The notes: generated by a model not told the origin, from the sequence alone. 64,000 nucleotides of DNA from JAWXBR01 sp034440235 (GCA_034440235.1 JAWXBR010000010.1:1-64000); one strand, 5' to 3'. Positions 15,736-26,621 are shown, numbered from the stretch's first letter. Translations and numbers: made by a program.

Positions 15736-18335
15736 CCTGCGCTCACGACAGCAAAGTAGTATTGCACAAAGGCGCTTGCATCATAACGTCCGGCATAAAT
15801 CCATGTAATCGCTCCAAGTGTAAGAACGAGCACTCCAAATCCGACGAGGTAGACAAGCATTCCCGAAACATCAAACACAACCGATGTTGCACGAAGCATT
15901 CTGATAAGAAACCATACCGTGATGACTCCAATAATCAATGGCACCCAAAGGGACATTGCGTCGGCGCTCAATACCTGATAAAACGCGATCCCAAGCGGCA
16001 ACAAAATGATAAGCGGTAGAGCGCACCAGACCACGATGGTGAATGTGTCGCGCATAAGGATACGACCACGAACAAACATTGCACCAACTCGCAGCAAAAG
16101 AGCGAAGAACAGGAACATCAACATCACGGCACTAGAGCAAACAAGTACTGCGAGCGCAGGACGCCACACAATAAAGCGAAGTCCCTCGTATATCGCGGCT
16201 GAAGGAATGAACAGGTGCAGCAGATATTCGATTTCTGCATCCGTGCGCATGAAGTGCAACAGCGAGGCAAGGATTAGTCCGACACAGCTTGCAATTACAA
16301 CACCAAGCACACTAGTTTGAATCGTAGATAGTATGCGTTGATCGCGGATGTCGGCATAGAAGTTATACGGACGTACAATGGCCCGCAGCAGGTACTCGCG
16401 GAACCGACGCGAACGATTGATAAGCAATACGAGCAGAAGTCCGAGTACAATGCCCGTAACGATAAACACCAGAGGTGTCTGATCGGAGAAATCACGCGCC
16501 TGGAGAAGGGGCTCTTTTTCGTCGTTTATAAGCGATTTTAACATCGAGAACGAAACACGCTGCTGACGCCATCCATCAACCAAACCCGATGTGCGTTCGT
16601 ACGGATCGGGTCCGTCGGTAAGCATCGACGGTCTCTCGAGCGTATAATCGTTAAACGTCCATACAACCACGCCGCCGAGACCGGCAGCAGCAGTAGAGCG
16701 ATAGGCGTCGCGAATAACAACTGCCTGCGCTTCATTCGAGAGAGGGTCGCTTATACCGTTACGATTGTACGGTGAAAGCAATGCACCGAACGACGTAAGT
16801 ACACAAGCACGGCTCATCGTTCGCGCACATGCGCGAACAGTATTGTCAAACGTTGAGCGGTCGTTCGGCGTGGCGAAGTGAACAACTACCATGTCAAAAC
16901 CACCTTCACTGGCGCGCGAAGCAAGTGCAGCAGGTACAACCTTGTACAAAAGACGAGAGCTGTTGCGACGCATCGGACCAGAGAACTGACGGAAGTACGA
17001 TTCGACGGCTTCAGCCCCTTCTTCAAGCCCCGAACCAAGTCCGATTGCAACGATCGATGGATGTGTTCCTGCATACGATTGCAGTCGTTCGCCAGCGTTG
17101 CGCAAACGGGCAGTAGTTTCTTCGTCAGGCAGAATCGACTTCGGTATGTCGAATGCAGGCAATTCGCAGAAAACCATCAGACCATATTTGTCACAGAGCT
17201 GCAGCATGTATGGGTGTGGACTTCCGTTGCTGAATCGCACTGCATTCACACCTAGCGTTTTCAATAGCGATACATCGCGCTCCATAAGGTGCGATGAAAT
17301 TGTTGAGCCGAGACCAGGGTAGTCTTCGACGTATTCTACAGCATTGATGAAGATGGCCGAGTCGTTCAGCATAAATCGACGTCCACGCTCTGTACTTCCT
17401 ATGCGCACTGAACGGATTCCAACGTTCAATCCATGAGCATCGATAAGTCGGCCACCCGCGCTCACGTTTATCGTGAGTTTGTAGATCGAGGGTGTAGCCG
17501 GAGTCCAGAGTCGCGGATTTGCAACGTCGAGTTTCATCGTTGCATCGATTTGTCGCGATCGTTCAACCTGAACCATCTGTGGAGTTGAGCGTGCAACGAC
17601 AGACCCGTCTGGTGCGGTGAGTGTTGCTTCGACCATTACATTAACACGTCCCTGCACGAGTTCGTTTGCAGAATCACCTGCAATGCGCTCAACCATGCCG
17701 CCGTTCACTGTGGCCTGAACGGATACTGAGGCCGACGCATGTGAAGGAGAAAGATTAATCGTAGATCTAACGTCACTCGTCCATATATGCGGCGTACCAA
17801 CAAGCAGTATCTCACGCAGGATTCCCATCTGCCGACGTCGAGCATTGCGAGCTGACCGTTCAACCCGAAGTGTACGGTCTCCGGCTATTGTCAGTACGAG
17901 TTCTATAGTGTTGTTGCCGGGCATAAGCGCATTGTCGGGTATGCGCGCTACAAACGGAACCATGCCACCAGGGTAACGCATGATGTTGCGATTATTCACG
18001 CGGAGTTCAACTTCGTCGCTCACTCCAAGGAACAATAATTGCCATGAGCGTTCTGCGAGAGTGGATGCTTCGAGGCGTACAACTCGACGCAGGTGCATGC
18101 GTTCGTGCATGCCGCCACCTGAAGGCAAGTACACAGATTCTCTGGGAACACCATCTTCGATCTGTTGCCAGTTGCCGCCGAGGTTGATAACCGTCCGCGT
18201 ATCTGATTGTGTGATTGCGGCAATTTCCTTCTGTCCAAGCGTGCGATAGGAGTTGTAATTCGCGGGCTGGCCAATCGTTTGAACGATTAAGCAAAGCAGC
18301 AAAAGAATCAGCAGGAGGGGGCGGGTAGGGAACAT
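15732..18335 (-). CDS. Secreted GH2-fold protein with C-terminal polytopic membrane domain (probable pseudoenzyme)
   Basis: 867 residues from the ATG at 18335 (a TTG 9 bp upstream would add three). A signal peptide (LLLILLLLCLIVQTIG) leads into a galactose-binding-like jelly roll (about 45-180), Ig-like domain (about 200-300) and TIM barrel (about 310-600) in glycoside hydrolase family 2 order. Both catalytic positions look lost: where GH2 enzymes have HPSI..xxLGNE this reads HPSIVAIGLGSGLEEG, and where the nucleophile Glu should be (TEFG) it reads VLTSFGA. After residue 620 come six or seven membrane helices (VFIVTGIVLGLLLVLLI onward). It probably binds carbohydrate or protein outside while anchored in the inner membrane. 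Stop overlaps the hrcA start, so the two are coupled. Confidence 0.78.
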   Translation of the reverse strand: MFPTRPLLLILLLLCLIVQTIGQPANYNSYRTLGQKEIAAITQSDTRTVINLGGNWQQIEDGVPRESVYLPSGGGMHERMHLRRVVRLEASTLAERSWQLLFLGVSDEVELRVNNRNIMRYPGGMVPFVARIPDNALMPGNNTIELVLTIAGDRTLRVERSARNARRRQMGILREILLVGTPHIWTSDVRSTINLSPSHASASVSVQATVNGGMVERIAGDSANELVQGRVNVMVEATLTAPDGSVVARSTPQMVQVERSRQIDATMKLDVANPRLWTPATPSIYKLTINVSAGGRLIDAHGLNVGIRSVRIGSTERGRRFMLNDSAIFINAVEYVEDYPGLGSTISSHLMERDVSLLKTLGVNAVRFSNGSPHPYMLQLCDKYGLMVFCELPAFDIPKSILPDEETTARLRNAGERLQSYAGTHPSIVAIGLGSGLEEGAEAVESYFRQFSGPMRRNSSRLLYKVVPAALASRASEGGFDMVVVHFATPNDRSTFDNTVRACARTMSRACVLTSFGALLSPYNRNGISDPLSNEAQAVVIRDAYRSTAAAGLGGVVVWTFNDYTLERPSMLTDGPDPYERTSGLVDGWRQQRVSFSMLKSLINDEKEPLLQARDFSDQTPLVFIVTGIVLGLLLVLLINRSRRFREYLLRAIVRPYNFYADIRDQRILSTIQTSVLGVVIASCVGLILASLLHFMRTDAEIEYLLHLFIPSAAIYEGLRFIVWRPALAVLVCSSAVMLMFLFFALLLRVGAMFVRGRILMRDTFTIVVWCALPLIILLPLGIAFYQVLSADAMSLWVPLIIGVITVWFLIRMLRATSVVFDVSGMLVYLVGFGVLVLTLGAITWIYAGRYDASAFVQYYFAVVSAG

Positions 18336-18450
18336 GCGGTACAATACGGTGACAGGAATGTCGTATGCAACCCCGAAGCAAAGGCCGCAACGAGTGAATC
18401 AAAATTACGTCGCGGCCTATCTTTGTTCATCATTTATCATCCGGGACCTA

Positions 18451-21400
18451 ATGCAAACGACAATCTTCTTCGTCGCCTTCCTAGGCGTTACGATGTCGTT
18501 GTCAGCAGAAGTCCCCGCAGCCACACAGGCTGTAGACAATCTGCACGCGTTTACCGTACAGGCCGCCGCCTGGATGATGGCGAGCGCCTTCCAGGACGAT
18601 TCGGTGCGTCTGAACATCGGAGATCCGACCAACTCCGACCTCCCAAGCTACTCGCCCCCTTCGCGCCTTAACCGATTTGGCACAAAACGCTCTGGCTTAA
18701 AAATACCCGGCGGCTATAGCAGCCAGAGCGCTGTAGACTCGATGCTTGAGCGCATGTATCTGCGCGAGTCGTTCGAGGGTCTGGAGATGGGCACGCCATA
18801 TTCGCTCGATCTGAATACGTATTTAAAGGATAGGCAAGGGGCTACGTTGAGCAAGCTCCGCGACTCGACGTTATTCTCGTACGAGATTAAGAAGCCTAAG
18901 TCGCAGGAAGAGCTTACACGCCTAATCGACCAAGCGACAAACATTACAATACCCCTGCCGCCAAATCCGCTGCTTGGCATTTTTGGCAAACCTGAAATCT
19001 CGATTAACGTCAACGGCGAAGTAAATGTGCAGGCCGGGTGGAGATGGGATTCGCAACGTCTTGGTACTGCTTCGGCACTCGGACAAACGCAATCGGCGCC
19101 GATCTTTAGTCAGAACATTCAGGTAAATGTAAGTGCACGTATTGGCGACAAGTTCAAGATGAACGTCGACTGGAATACGCTCAATCAGTTCGAGTTCAAC
19201 AATCGATTCAAGGTTGGTTATGATGGGTACGACGACGACATCGTGAAGAAGGTCGAGTTTGGGAACGTAAATCTCGAAACACAAAGCACACTTATCGGTG
19301 GCGGACAGACCTTGTTTGGCGTTAGGTCTGACTATCAGTTTGGTCCGTTGTACATCAAGACCATTGCCTCGCAACGTCGCGCCGAACGCAAGTTCATTAA
19401 TGCACGCGGCGGTTCGTCACGTACTACGATCGTTCCGCTGCATGCATACGATTATGCACGCAACCACTTTTTTCTCGACACAGCATACTTCCGCATCTGG
19501 CGTTCGTATTTCAAGTCTGCGACTCCTGTGTTGCCTGTCGACGGTGATTCGTTAGTCGTAAAAGAAATCGAAGTGTGGGAATCGGAAACCGAAGTAAAAA
19601 ACGTAACCACAAACGACGCCGTTGCAATTGCCGATCTGCCTCCGATTTTATATGCCCAAAAGCCTGTTGGGCAACGTTACCCTGCGGCCTTGAAAAGTCA
19701 GGTGGCGCGAGCGGGGTTCGTGGAGAACGGACGTTTCACGCGTCTCGATCCGAAGCGTTACGAGGTCGATTTAAATCTCGGAACGCTTACAATTCTCAAC
19801 ATGAGACAGGACCGTTCATACGGTGTAGCCTACCGCACAGAGGGTCCGACGAATTCTCCCGACGACGACCGTTACCACGGCACGCTTACTACGAACATTG
19901 GGCTGCAGGATACGCTTATCCTTAAGCTCGTATCACGTCCGGAAATGCAGCCCGGTTACCCGCTTATCTGGGCTCGGATGATGCGTAACATCTATGCCGT
20001 GGGTGTGAGCAACGTGTCGCTTACCGATTCGAAGTTTGGATTGTGGTATTACAGAAACAACAACGACTCTGCAGATGTGCTAGAAGGCGCGCCGGATAAA
20101 ATTGTAACGATCTTCAGACTTGATCAGGTAAACAACGGAACGGGTGCACCACCACCCGACGGACTTATGGACATGCGTCCACCAATCTTCAACTCTCAAC
20201 GTGGCGAAATAACCTTTCCGTCGTTAGAGCCCTTTCGAGAAGGTCTTCGTGAATATTTCGCATCAAAGGGCAATCCGCAAGTCGCAGAGCAATACATTTT
20301 CAACGAAGTCTACGACACCACATACGTCACAGCGCGTCTAAACGCAGCCAAAGACCGATTCCTCATCATCGGTGAAGCATCGGGTACGGCACAATCGGGC
20401 AACCGAATACCACTCGCATATAACGTTGCGCCCGGAAGTGTAAAAGTCACTCTTGATGGGGCCATGCTTCGCGAAGGGGTCGACTACACTGTCGATTATT
20501 ATTCTGGTACGCTGTCGCTTTTGAACGCACGTGCATCGCTACCGAATGCAAATCTAAACGTCGAGTACGAGCAGAACGATGTGTTTAACCTGACAACGCG
20601 CACGCTGGTTGGAATGCGCGCCGATTATCAACTATTCAACAAAAGAAAAACCGTCGCCTCGATAGGTATGACGATGATGAATTTTGATCAGTCGGCTGTT
20701 GTAGACAGGGTGCAGCCCGGACAGGAGCCGAATGCGAATTTTATGTTGGGATTCGACGGCCGTTTAACATCGGACCTTGCATTTCTAACGCGTGCACTCG
20801 ATGCTCTGCCGTTCTTTGATACAAAGGCTCCGTCATCCTTGAATATTGGTGGTGAATGGGCAATGGTTGCGCCCGACCCTAACAAACGCACATCGAACGT
20901 AACGAGCGATCAGGGCAAGGCTGTTGCTTATCTCGACGACTTCGAGTCCGCACGCAAATACATCTCCTTTGGTCTTGCTCCATCCGTGTGGGAATATTCA
21001 TCTGCACCACAGGACAATACACTCTGGGATAATGATACCACTGCTGCACTATTTCGCGGGCAGGCGTACTGGTTCCAGCGCTTTGTACCCGATGTTGTGC
21101 AGAGCGATGTATACCCAAAGCGCGCGTTGGTGCAGGGACGTCAGAACATTAGTCCGCTGCGTATTGTGTTCGAGCCCACCATCCGCGGTATCTATAATCA
21201 AAACGCCGAGTTCGTCGATGACCTCACGCCTGTTTGGAAGGGACCCGATTCGATTAACGTGCGAGCTGGAGCCCAGGCATTTGTGAATGCAAACAAGAAT
21301 CACATTTGGGCTGGTATGACACGGCTTCTCTCGACGTTCAACACCAACTTCGATGCCGATAACAATATCGACTACATCGAAATCATGATGCGTATCGATG

Positions 21401-24400
21401 CGTACGAGCCCGGTTCGAAGATGTATGTAGATCTAGGACAGATCAGCGAAGACATCATTCCGGACAGGAGATTAAACACCGAAGACCGTCCACCGCAAAA
21501 CAACCTTATCGACGTTGGAGAAGACGTTGGACTCGACACCATTGATAACGGCACAGAAAAAGTCAGATACCCATTCCCGATCAACGAAGAGGCCGACCCT
21601 GCACGCGACGATTACTTCTTTGACTTTACCGCTGACAGACAAAATCAGCCTGAGCAGTTGTTTGCCAAGTACAACAATTACGAAGGCAACTCCACACAGT
21701 CTGAGTTGGGTCAGTTTCCTGACAAAGAAATCCTGAACGAAAACAACGGACAAACCATTTCGCTCGACAATAGCTATTTCCGTTATGAAGTCCAATTAAA
21801 TCCCAACCCCGAGTCGAACTCACAGATTGTTGGTGGTAACGCTCCGAAAGGTTGGTTCCTTTATCGCATCCCGATTCGCAAGCCAGATACTCTGGTTGGT
21901 AATCCGTTATTCACGAACATTCAGTACATCCGCGTTTCATTCCGTGGCGGTATTGTAAAACTCTCTATTGCCGATTGGGGTGTTGTTGGTTCGTACTGGC
22001 TTCGTAAACATCAGCTTCAAAGCAATGTACCAGAAACCGATTCTGTCCTTTCGGTCGCATATATCAGTCGAGAAGAAAATGGCGATGCTCCAGATTTCTA
22101 CACTATGCCCCCTGGTGTTCAGCCCCCTCAAGTGTTAAACAATCCCGATCCGTATTCTGCGCAGTTCTATAATGAGCAGTCGCTTGTAATCAGGGCTACA
22201 AACCTTCGATATGGCGAAGAGCGTATGGCGGCACGCGTATACCGTCCGTGGGACCTATTCAACTACCGCGAGATAGCCTACTTCATTCATGGCGACCAGA
22301 CCATGCCCGACCGCGTAACGACTGGTGCAACACCGCCTGCGTACGCATACATCCGATTTGGTGTAGACTCTGCGAACTATTACGAATACCGAAGACCACT
22401 ATTAAGGGGCTGGCAAGATTTACGCATTGTGCTAGCAGATCTCACAGCCATAAAACAAATACGCGATCAGTCGCGATACAACGACAGGCAGGAATTCCCG
22501 GCTACGAACGACCCACAGGGTATTTATGCAATCAAGGGTAGTCCGATTCTAACAAGAGTTACATACTTCGGCTTTGGTATTGCTAATCCTGCTGAACGTT
22601 TTCCGAACGAGTTAACCACAACCATGTGGGTGGATGAACTTCGACTAGTGAGTCCGGTAAACAACACCGACTGGGCTGCAATAGGTAACGTAAGTCTAAA
22701 GCTCGCAGATCTTGCTGACGTCACGGCTGCGATATCGCACACAAATCCGAACTTCCATAAGCTCGAAGAACGCTTCGGAAATAGAACCCAGGTGACATCA
22801 TGGAATTTTAGCGTAACCGGTGGACTCGAAAAGTTTCTGCCGAAAGAACTCAAGGACGTAAAGGTTCCGATAACGTACACACACTCCGAAGACCTCGAAA
22901 ACCCCGTGTATCAGGCGCAGAACGACGTCGAGTTGTTGCGAGCGGCAGAAGCGGCGCGTAACGATACGTTGTCGAAGGGCGGCTCGATAACATCCGCCGA
23001 TCAGGTGTACAACGACGTAAGAACACGATCTCAGAAAGTGATTGTTCGCGACCAATGGGGATTAACAGGTGTACGTCTTGGCATTCCGTCGAAGCTCTGG
23101 TGGATAGACGACACCTTTAACAAGCTGACGTTCAACTATTTCTACGCACAGGAATTTCAGCGCACGCAGGTTGTGCAGAACAGATTCGAATGGCGCTGGA
23201 GGTTTAGGACAGACTACAACGTCACCATCCCAAGCAAGTACGATGTGAGTCCGTTGAAATTCCTTGACGTTGTGCCTGGCCTAAAGGCATACAAGGACAT
23301 GAAGATCAACTTCGCACCGCAGAATCTGACGATGGGCATCAACATGACGCGTGCACGTGTAACAGAGCAGTCGCGGTTTCTTGCATTTCCAAGCCCCATT
23401 GTCCGCGAGTTCATCGCGGAAAAGACCCTTGCCTTTAACTGGCGACTTGTAGAGAACGGATTTTTGAGTCCGACGATCGATTATCGCGTTGTTGCCGTAT
23501 CGACGTTGGCCGATCTAGAGCTCGACGAAAACGGACGTCAGCGTACGGGCGGCGAACTGTTTTCGAAGATGTTTTTTGGCGATGGCAAACTCAACTTCGG
23601 TCAGGACAACATCTACACGCAGACCGTGACGGTGAACATGCGTCCGCGACTGCCCGACATTCTTGGCATTAACAGACTGATTGAAACGACTGCGTCGTAC
23701 ACAGCGGTATACAACCTCACCGATCCATTACAAGCCGACCCCGCAACACGCGATGTTGTGCGCACAGGACGTGTAAATACAACAACGCGGCTGAGTCCGA
23801 TCGTTCGATGGCGGCAGATTGGTCAGGAAATATTTGGTGCTCCGAAGAAAGACACGTCTTCTGGTGTATTGAAGACCATTGGCTCTGTATTTCAGGAGCT
23901 ACTCTTCGGATTTGACAACCTCACGCTAGTGTACACACAGAACAACAACAGCGTAAACCAAGGTGTGATGGGCGGAACGGGCTTTAGTAATCTTTGGGCA
24001 CGCACGCTAACGTTTCGAGGCAATGATCCACGGTGGGGGCCTAGTACACCATACCAGCTCGGCTTTACGAGCAATCCACATGGCGGTATTGCTGTTGTCG
24101 GATCGTCGGCGTTTCCTTTCTTCAAATTCGAATCGAGTACAGGATTACGTCCGGCGAGTGCCGTAATGCAGGACGACTTCACACAACGCAATACTGTACA
24201 GCTTCAGACATCACGTCCGTTATGGCCCGGAGCCACGCTCGACCTGACAATGAAGTCAGACTTCGGCTATTCGAAAAACCAGCGTGTGTTAACCGATGCT
24301 AACGGCGTGCCTTCGTTCTCGAACGTAAACGTACGGCAGACGCTCGACCGCACGTTTGTGAGTTTCCCGCCGTGGTTTACGTTCGGACTTTCGAATGATG

Positions 24401-25215
24401 GCGTAGATGAAGTTGTGCGCCTTTACAACGAACGTGCAGCAGTCATCAACACTGAAACAGACACAACAAAACGCAATCAGCAACTGCTCGAAGCATTGGC
24501 ACTCTCGTTCCGCGAAGGCTTCGAATCGCTGCAACTCTTTACGGGCGAGCTTGCGCGTATTGCACCTGCGCTGAACTACACATTGCGTTGGGACGGCATC
24601 GAAAAATTCGGTCCGTTAAAAGGCATTGCCCAACGCATTTTCCTTGAGCACGGGTATCAGTCGAGTTACCAAGAGAACGCACACGTAAACGACAACGGAC
24701 GCATCATAGACGTGCAGCAGGTTAAGACTGGCTTCCAGCCCCTTATCGGAATTAACATGAATTTTGATGAGAAAGCGCTGAAGGGTACACTTACGGGAAC
24801 GGTTCGTTACAACGTTACACAGTCGCATTCGCTGAATACTTCGGCACGGAACACCATCAGTCAGGAAACCAGTCACGAAATCCAGGTAAATGCTTCGTAT
24901 TTGCGCCGTGGTGTTTCGCTGAAATTTCTTGGTCTCGACCTTGAAAATGACATGGAGTTTTCGTTCCTTACACAAATTCGTCGGTCGCTTCAAGGTCGTT
25001 TCGATGTTGCCGATTTCAAGAACGACCCCGATCTTGTGCAGGGCACTACGCAGATCACCATCGAGCCACGTGCGCGCTACACGATAAGTCAGCGCGTTAC
25101 GGCCTCGGCCTTTGTGCGTTACGAAGGCAACTTCAGCTCGGGAGCGGCCAACCCGGGCTTCAGCACGACACAAGTTGGCGTAGACATTCGCCTCTCAATC
25201 TCGGGCGGCCGGTAG
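18451..25215 (+). CDS. sprA: Type IX secretion outer-membrane translocon protein SprA
   Basis: 2254 residues from the ATG at 18451, chosen because MQTTIFFVAFLGVTMSLSAE is a good signal peptide; an upstream ATG at 18334 would put it internally. Size, repeated beta-strand stretches and family blocks identify SprA: PPNPLLGIFGKPEISINVNG (about 165-185), FNNRFKVGYDG, DDFESARKYISFGLAPSVWEY and the WVDELRLVSP segment. SprA is the very large outer-membrane barrel through which T9SS cargo leaves the cell, and takes part in gliding in flavobacteria. It is divergent from the GH2-like gene with 115 bp between them. PorQ-like and T9SS-tailed proteins elsewhere in the window fit an active T9SS. Confidence 0.92.
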   Translation: MQTTIFFVAFLGVTMSLSAEVPAATQAVDNLHAFTVQAAAWMMASAFQDDSVRLNIGDPTNSDLPSYSPPSRLNRFGTKRSGLKIPGGYSSQSAVDSMLERMYLRESFEGLEMGTPYSLDLNTYLKDRQGATLSKLRDSTLFSYEIKKPKSQEELTRLIDQATNITIPLPPNPLLGIFGKPEISINVNGEVNVQAGWRWDSQRLGTASALGQTQSAPIFSQNIQVNVSARIGDKFKMNVDWNTLNQFEFNNRFKVGYDGYDDDIVKKVEFGNVNLETQSTLIGGGQTLFGVRSDYQFGPLYIKTIASQRRAERKFINARGGSSRTTIVPLHAYDYARNHFFLDTAYFRIWRSYFKSATPVLPVDGDSLVVKEIEVWESETEVKNVTTNDAVAIADLPPILYAQKPVGQRYPAALKSQVARAGFVENGRFTRLDPKRYEVDLNLGTLTILNMRQDRSYGVAYRTEGPTNSPDDDRYHGTLTTNIGLQDTLILKLVSRPEMQPGYPLIWARMMRNIYAVGVSNVSLTDSKFGLWYYRNNNDSADVLEGAPDKIVTIFRLDQVNNGTGAPPPDGLMDMRPPIFNSQRGEITFPSLEPFREGLREYFASKGNPQVAEQYIFNEVYDTTYVTARLNAAKDRFLIIGEASGTAQSGNRIPLAYNVAPGSVKVTLDGAMLREGVDYTVDYYSGTLSLLNARASLPNANLNVEYEQNDVFNLTTRTLVGMRADYQLFNKRKTVASIGMTMMNFDQSAVVDRVQPGQEPNANFMLGFDGRLTSDLAFLTRALDALPFFDTKAPSSLNIGGEWAMVAPDPNKRTSNVTSDQGKAVAYLDDFESARKYISFGLAPSVWEYSSAPQDNTLWDNDTTAALFRGQAYWFQRFVPDVVQSDVYPKRALVQGRQNISPLRIVFEPTIRGIYNQNAEFVDDLTPVWKGPDSINVRAGAQAFVNANKNHIWAGMTRLLSTFNTNFDADNNIDYIEIMMRIDAYEPGSKMYVDLGQISEDIIPDRRLNTEDRPPQNNLIDVGEDVGLDTIDNGTEKVRYPFPINEEADPARDDYFFDFTADRQNQPEQLFAKYNNYEGNSTQSELGQFPDKEILNENNGQTISLDNSYFRYEVQLNPNPESNSQIVGGNAPKGWFLYRIPIRKPDTLVGNPLFTNIQYIRVSFRGGIVKLSIADWGVVGSYWLRKHQLQSNVPETDSVLSVAYISREENGDAPDFYTMPPGVQPPQVLNNPDPYSAQFYNEQSLVIRATNLRYGEERMAARVYRPWDLFNYREIAYFIHGDQTMPDRVTTGATPPAYAYIRFGVDSANYYEYRRPLLRGWQDLRIVLADLTAIKQIRDQSRYNDRQEFPATNDPQGIYAIKGSPILTRVTYFGFGIANPAERFPNELTTTMWVDELRLVSPVNNTDWAAIGNVSLKLADLADVTAAISHTNPNFHKLEERFGNRTQVTSWNFSVTGGLEKFLPKELKDVKVPITYTHSEDLENPVYQAQNDVELLRAAEAARNDTLSKGGSITSADQVYNDVRTRSQKVIVRDQWGLTGVRLGIPSKLWWIDDTFNKLTFNYFYAQEFQRTQVVQNRFEWRWRFRTDYNVTIPSKYDVSPLKFLDVVPGLKAYKDMKINFAPQNLTMGINMTRARVTEQSRFLAFPSPIVREFIAEKTLAFNWRLVENGFLSPTIDYRVVAVSTLADLELDENGRQRTGGELFSKMFFGDGKLNFGQDNIYTQTVTVNMRPRLPDILGINRLIETTASYTAVYNLTDPLQADPATRDVVRTGRVNTTTRLSPIVRWRQIGQEIFGAPKKDTSSGVLKTIGSVFQELLFGFDNLTLVYTQNNNSVNQGVMGGTGFSNLWARTLTFRGNDPRWGPSTPYQLGFTSNPHGGIAVVGSSAFPFFKFESSTGLRPASAVMQDDFTQRNTVQLQTSRPLWPGATLDLTMKSDFGYSKNQRVLTDANGVPSFSNVNVRQTLDRTFVSFPPWFTFGLSNDGVDEVVRLYNERAAVINTETDTTKRNQQLLEALALSFREGFESLQLFTGELARIAPALNYTLRWDGIEKFGPLKGIAQRIFLEHGYQSSYQENAHVNDNGRIIDVQQVKTGFQPLIGINMNFDEKALKGTLTGTVRYNVTQSHSLNTSARNTISQETSHEIQVNASYLRRGVSLKFLGLDLENDMEFSFLTQIRRSLQGRFDVADFKNDPDLVQGTTQITIEPRARYTISQRVTASAFVRYEGNFSSGAANPGFSTTQVGVDIRLSISGGR

Positions 25216-25256
25216 AAGAACATGGCGTGAAACCCGCGTGGAACGTAACTTGCACT

Positions 25257-25814
25257 ATGTCGAATGAGCAAAAGCCCTCTGCGTGGACCACAGTACAAGA
25301 CGGACTGCGCGAGGACTATCACGTGTTGAAGATTCGTCGCGATATCCGAAGACATGACGGTGACGGACGTGTTGGCGAGTTTGTAATTATCGATACGCCA
25401 CGCTGGGTGAACATCCTGCCGATTACCGTCGATGGTAATGTTGTTCTCGTTGAACAATTTCGTCAAGGAATTCGGGCTCTGTCGTTGGAAATACCTGGTG
25501 GTCTCGTAGACGCAACCGAAGATCCGCGCGATGCTGCTGAACGTGAGTGTACAGAGGAGACTGGGTTTGCATCGAGTGAGCGTGCAGAGTTGTTAGGCGA
25601 GATACATCCGAACCCCGCATATCAGTCTACACGATGTTCATTGTTTGTATGGAACGGTTGCAAACGAGTGTCAGAACAACGACTTGATGATGGCGAGGAC
25701 ATTCGGATAGTTGAGATGCCGATGGACGAGATGTTAGAAAAGGTTAGAAATGGCACGATTCGTCATGCCTTGGTACTGGGCGCCGTTGCCCTGTGGTTGT
25801 TACAAAAGAAATGA
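25257..25814 (+). CDS. NUDIX hydrolase (ADP-ribose pyrophosphatase-like)
   Basis: 185 residues from the ATG at 25257; a 10-residue longer form is possible. The NUDIX box is complete: GLVDATE, seven residues, then RECTEETGF (GX5EX7REUXEEXGU). VNILPITVDGNVVLVEQFRQ before it and GEIHPNPAYQSTRC after it match ADP-ribose pyrophosphatase (NudF-like) proteins, which hydrolyse ADP-ribose to AMP and ribose 5-phosphate. Substrate assignment is by family resemblance only. It leads a run of genes (parA, parB, thioesterase, porQ-like) with gaps of 3 bp or overlaps. Confidence 0.85.
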   Translation: MSNEQKPSAWTTVQDGLREDYHVLKIRRDIRRHDGDGRVGEFVIIDTPRWVNILPITVDGNVVLVEQFRQGIRALSLEIPGGLVDATEDPRDAAERECTEETGFASSERAELLGEIHPNPAYQSTRCSLFVWNGCKRVSEQRLDDGEDIRIVEMPMDEMLEKVRNGTIRHALVLGAVALWLLQKK

Positions 25815-25817
25815 GTC

Positions 25818-26621
25818 ATGGGTAAGGTAATTGCAGTTGCAAATCAAAAGGGCGGCGTAGGAAAGACTACGACGTCGGTAAATCTTGCTGCCTCGTTAGC
25901 AGCCGCGGAGCAGCGCACACTGCTTGTCGACATCGATCCGCAAGCGAATGCGTCGCATGGATATGGCGTCGACACTACAGATCTTGAGAAGACTGTCTAC
26001 GAAGTTGTGCTTGGCAATCTGCCCGTGGCAGAAGCCATTGTGCATACTGCGATGCCGTTTCTCGATCTCGTGCCGTCGCACATCAACCTTGTTGGTGCAG
26101 AAATCGAACTCGTCGAAGTAAAACACCGCGAGATGCTACTGAAGAAAGCTCTGCTTGCTGTGCGTGAGAATTACGACTTTATTGTCATTGATTGTCCGCC
26201 TTCGCTCGGACTCCTTACACTAAACTCTCTTACGGCTGCCGATAGTGTGCTTATTCCAGTACAGTGCGAATTCTACGCGCTCGAAGGTTTGGGTCAGTTG
26301 TTAAACACCATTGCTATCGTCCGTCGCAGCACCAATCCTAAACTCGAAATCGAAGGTGTATTGCTAACGATGTACGATAGCCGTCTGCGCCTCAGCAATC
26401 AGGTTGTCGACGAAGTGCGACGTCACTTCGAAGAAAAGGCGTTCCGAACAATCATCTCTCGGAACGTGCGCCTGTCAGAAGCACCAAGTCATGGCAAACC
26501 GGCACTGTTGTACGATGCATCGAGCATTGGCGCGCAGAACTATCTCGATCTCGCTGGTGAAATTCTTCTTCGCAATGGCATTATTGCAGGTGCGCTCGAA
26601 GCAGAAGGGGAGCCAACATGA
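25818..26621 (+). CDS. parA: Chromosome partitioning ATPase ParA/Soj
   Basis: 267 residues. The deviant Walker A box is NQKGGVGKTTTSVNLAASLA (about 8-27), Walker A' is LLVDIDPQANAS and Walker B is DFIVIDCPPSLGLLTLNSL. LRLSNQVVDEVRRHF and RNVRLSEAPSHGKP are typical of chromosomal Soj. It forms dynamic ATP-bound dimers on DNA that move ParB-parS complexes. It starts 3 bp after the NUDIX stop and overlaps parB by 4 bp (ATGA). Confidence 0.95.
   Translation: MGKVIAVANQKGGVGKTTTSVNLAASLAAAEQRTLLVDIDPQANASHGYGVDTTDLEKTVYEVVLGNLPVAEAIVHTAMPFLDLVPSHINLVGAEIELVEVKHREMLLKKALLAVRENYDFIVIDCPPSLGLLTLNSLTAADSVLIPVQCEFYALEGLGQLLNTIAIVRRSTNPKLEIEGVLLTMYDSRLRLSNQVVDEVRRHFEEKAFRTIISRNVRLSEAPSHGKPALLYDASSIGAQNYLDLAGEILLRNGIIAGALEAEGEPT

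Noticed and set aside
18334..18450. Upstream start for SprA at 18334
   Set aside because: It would overlap the divergent GH2-like start and bury the signal peptide 39 residues inside.
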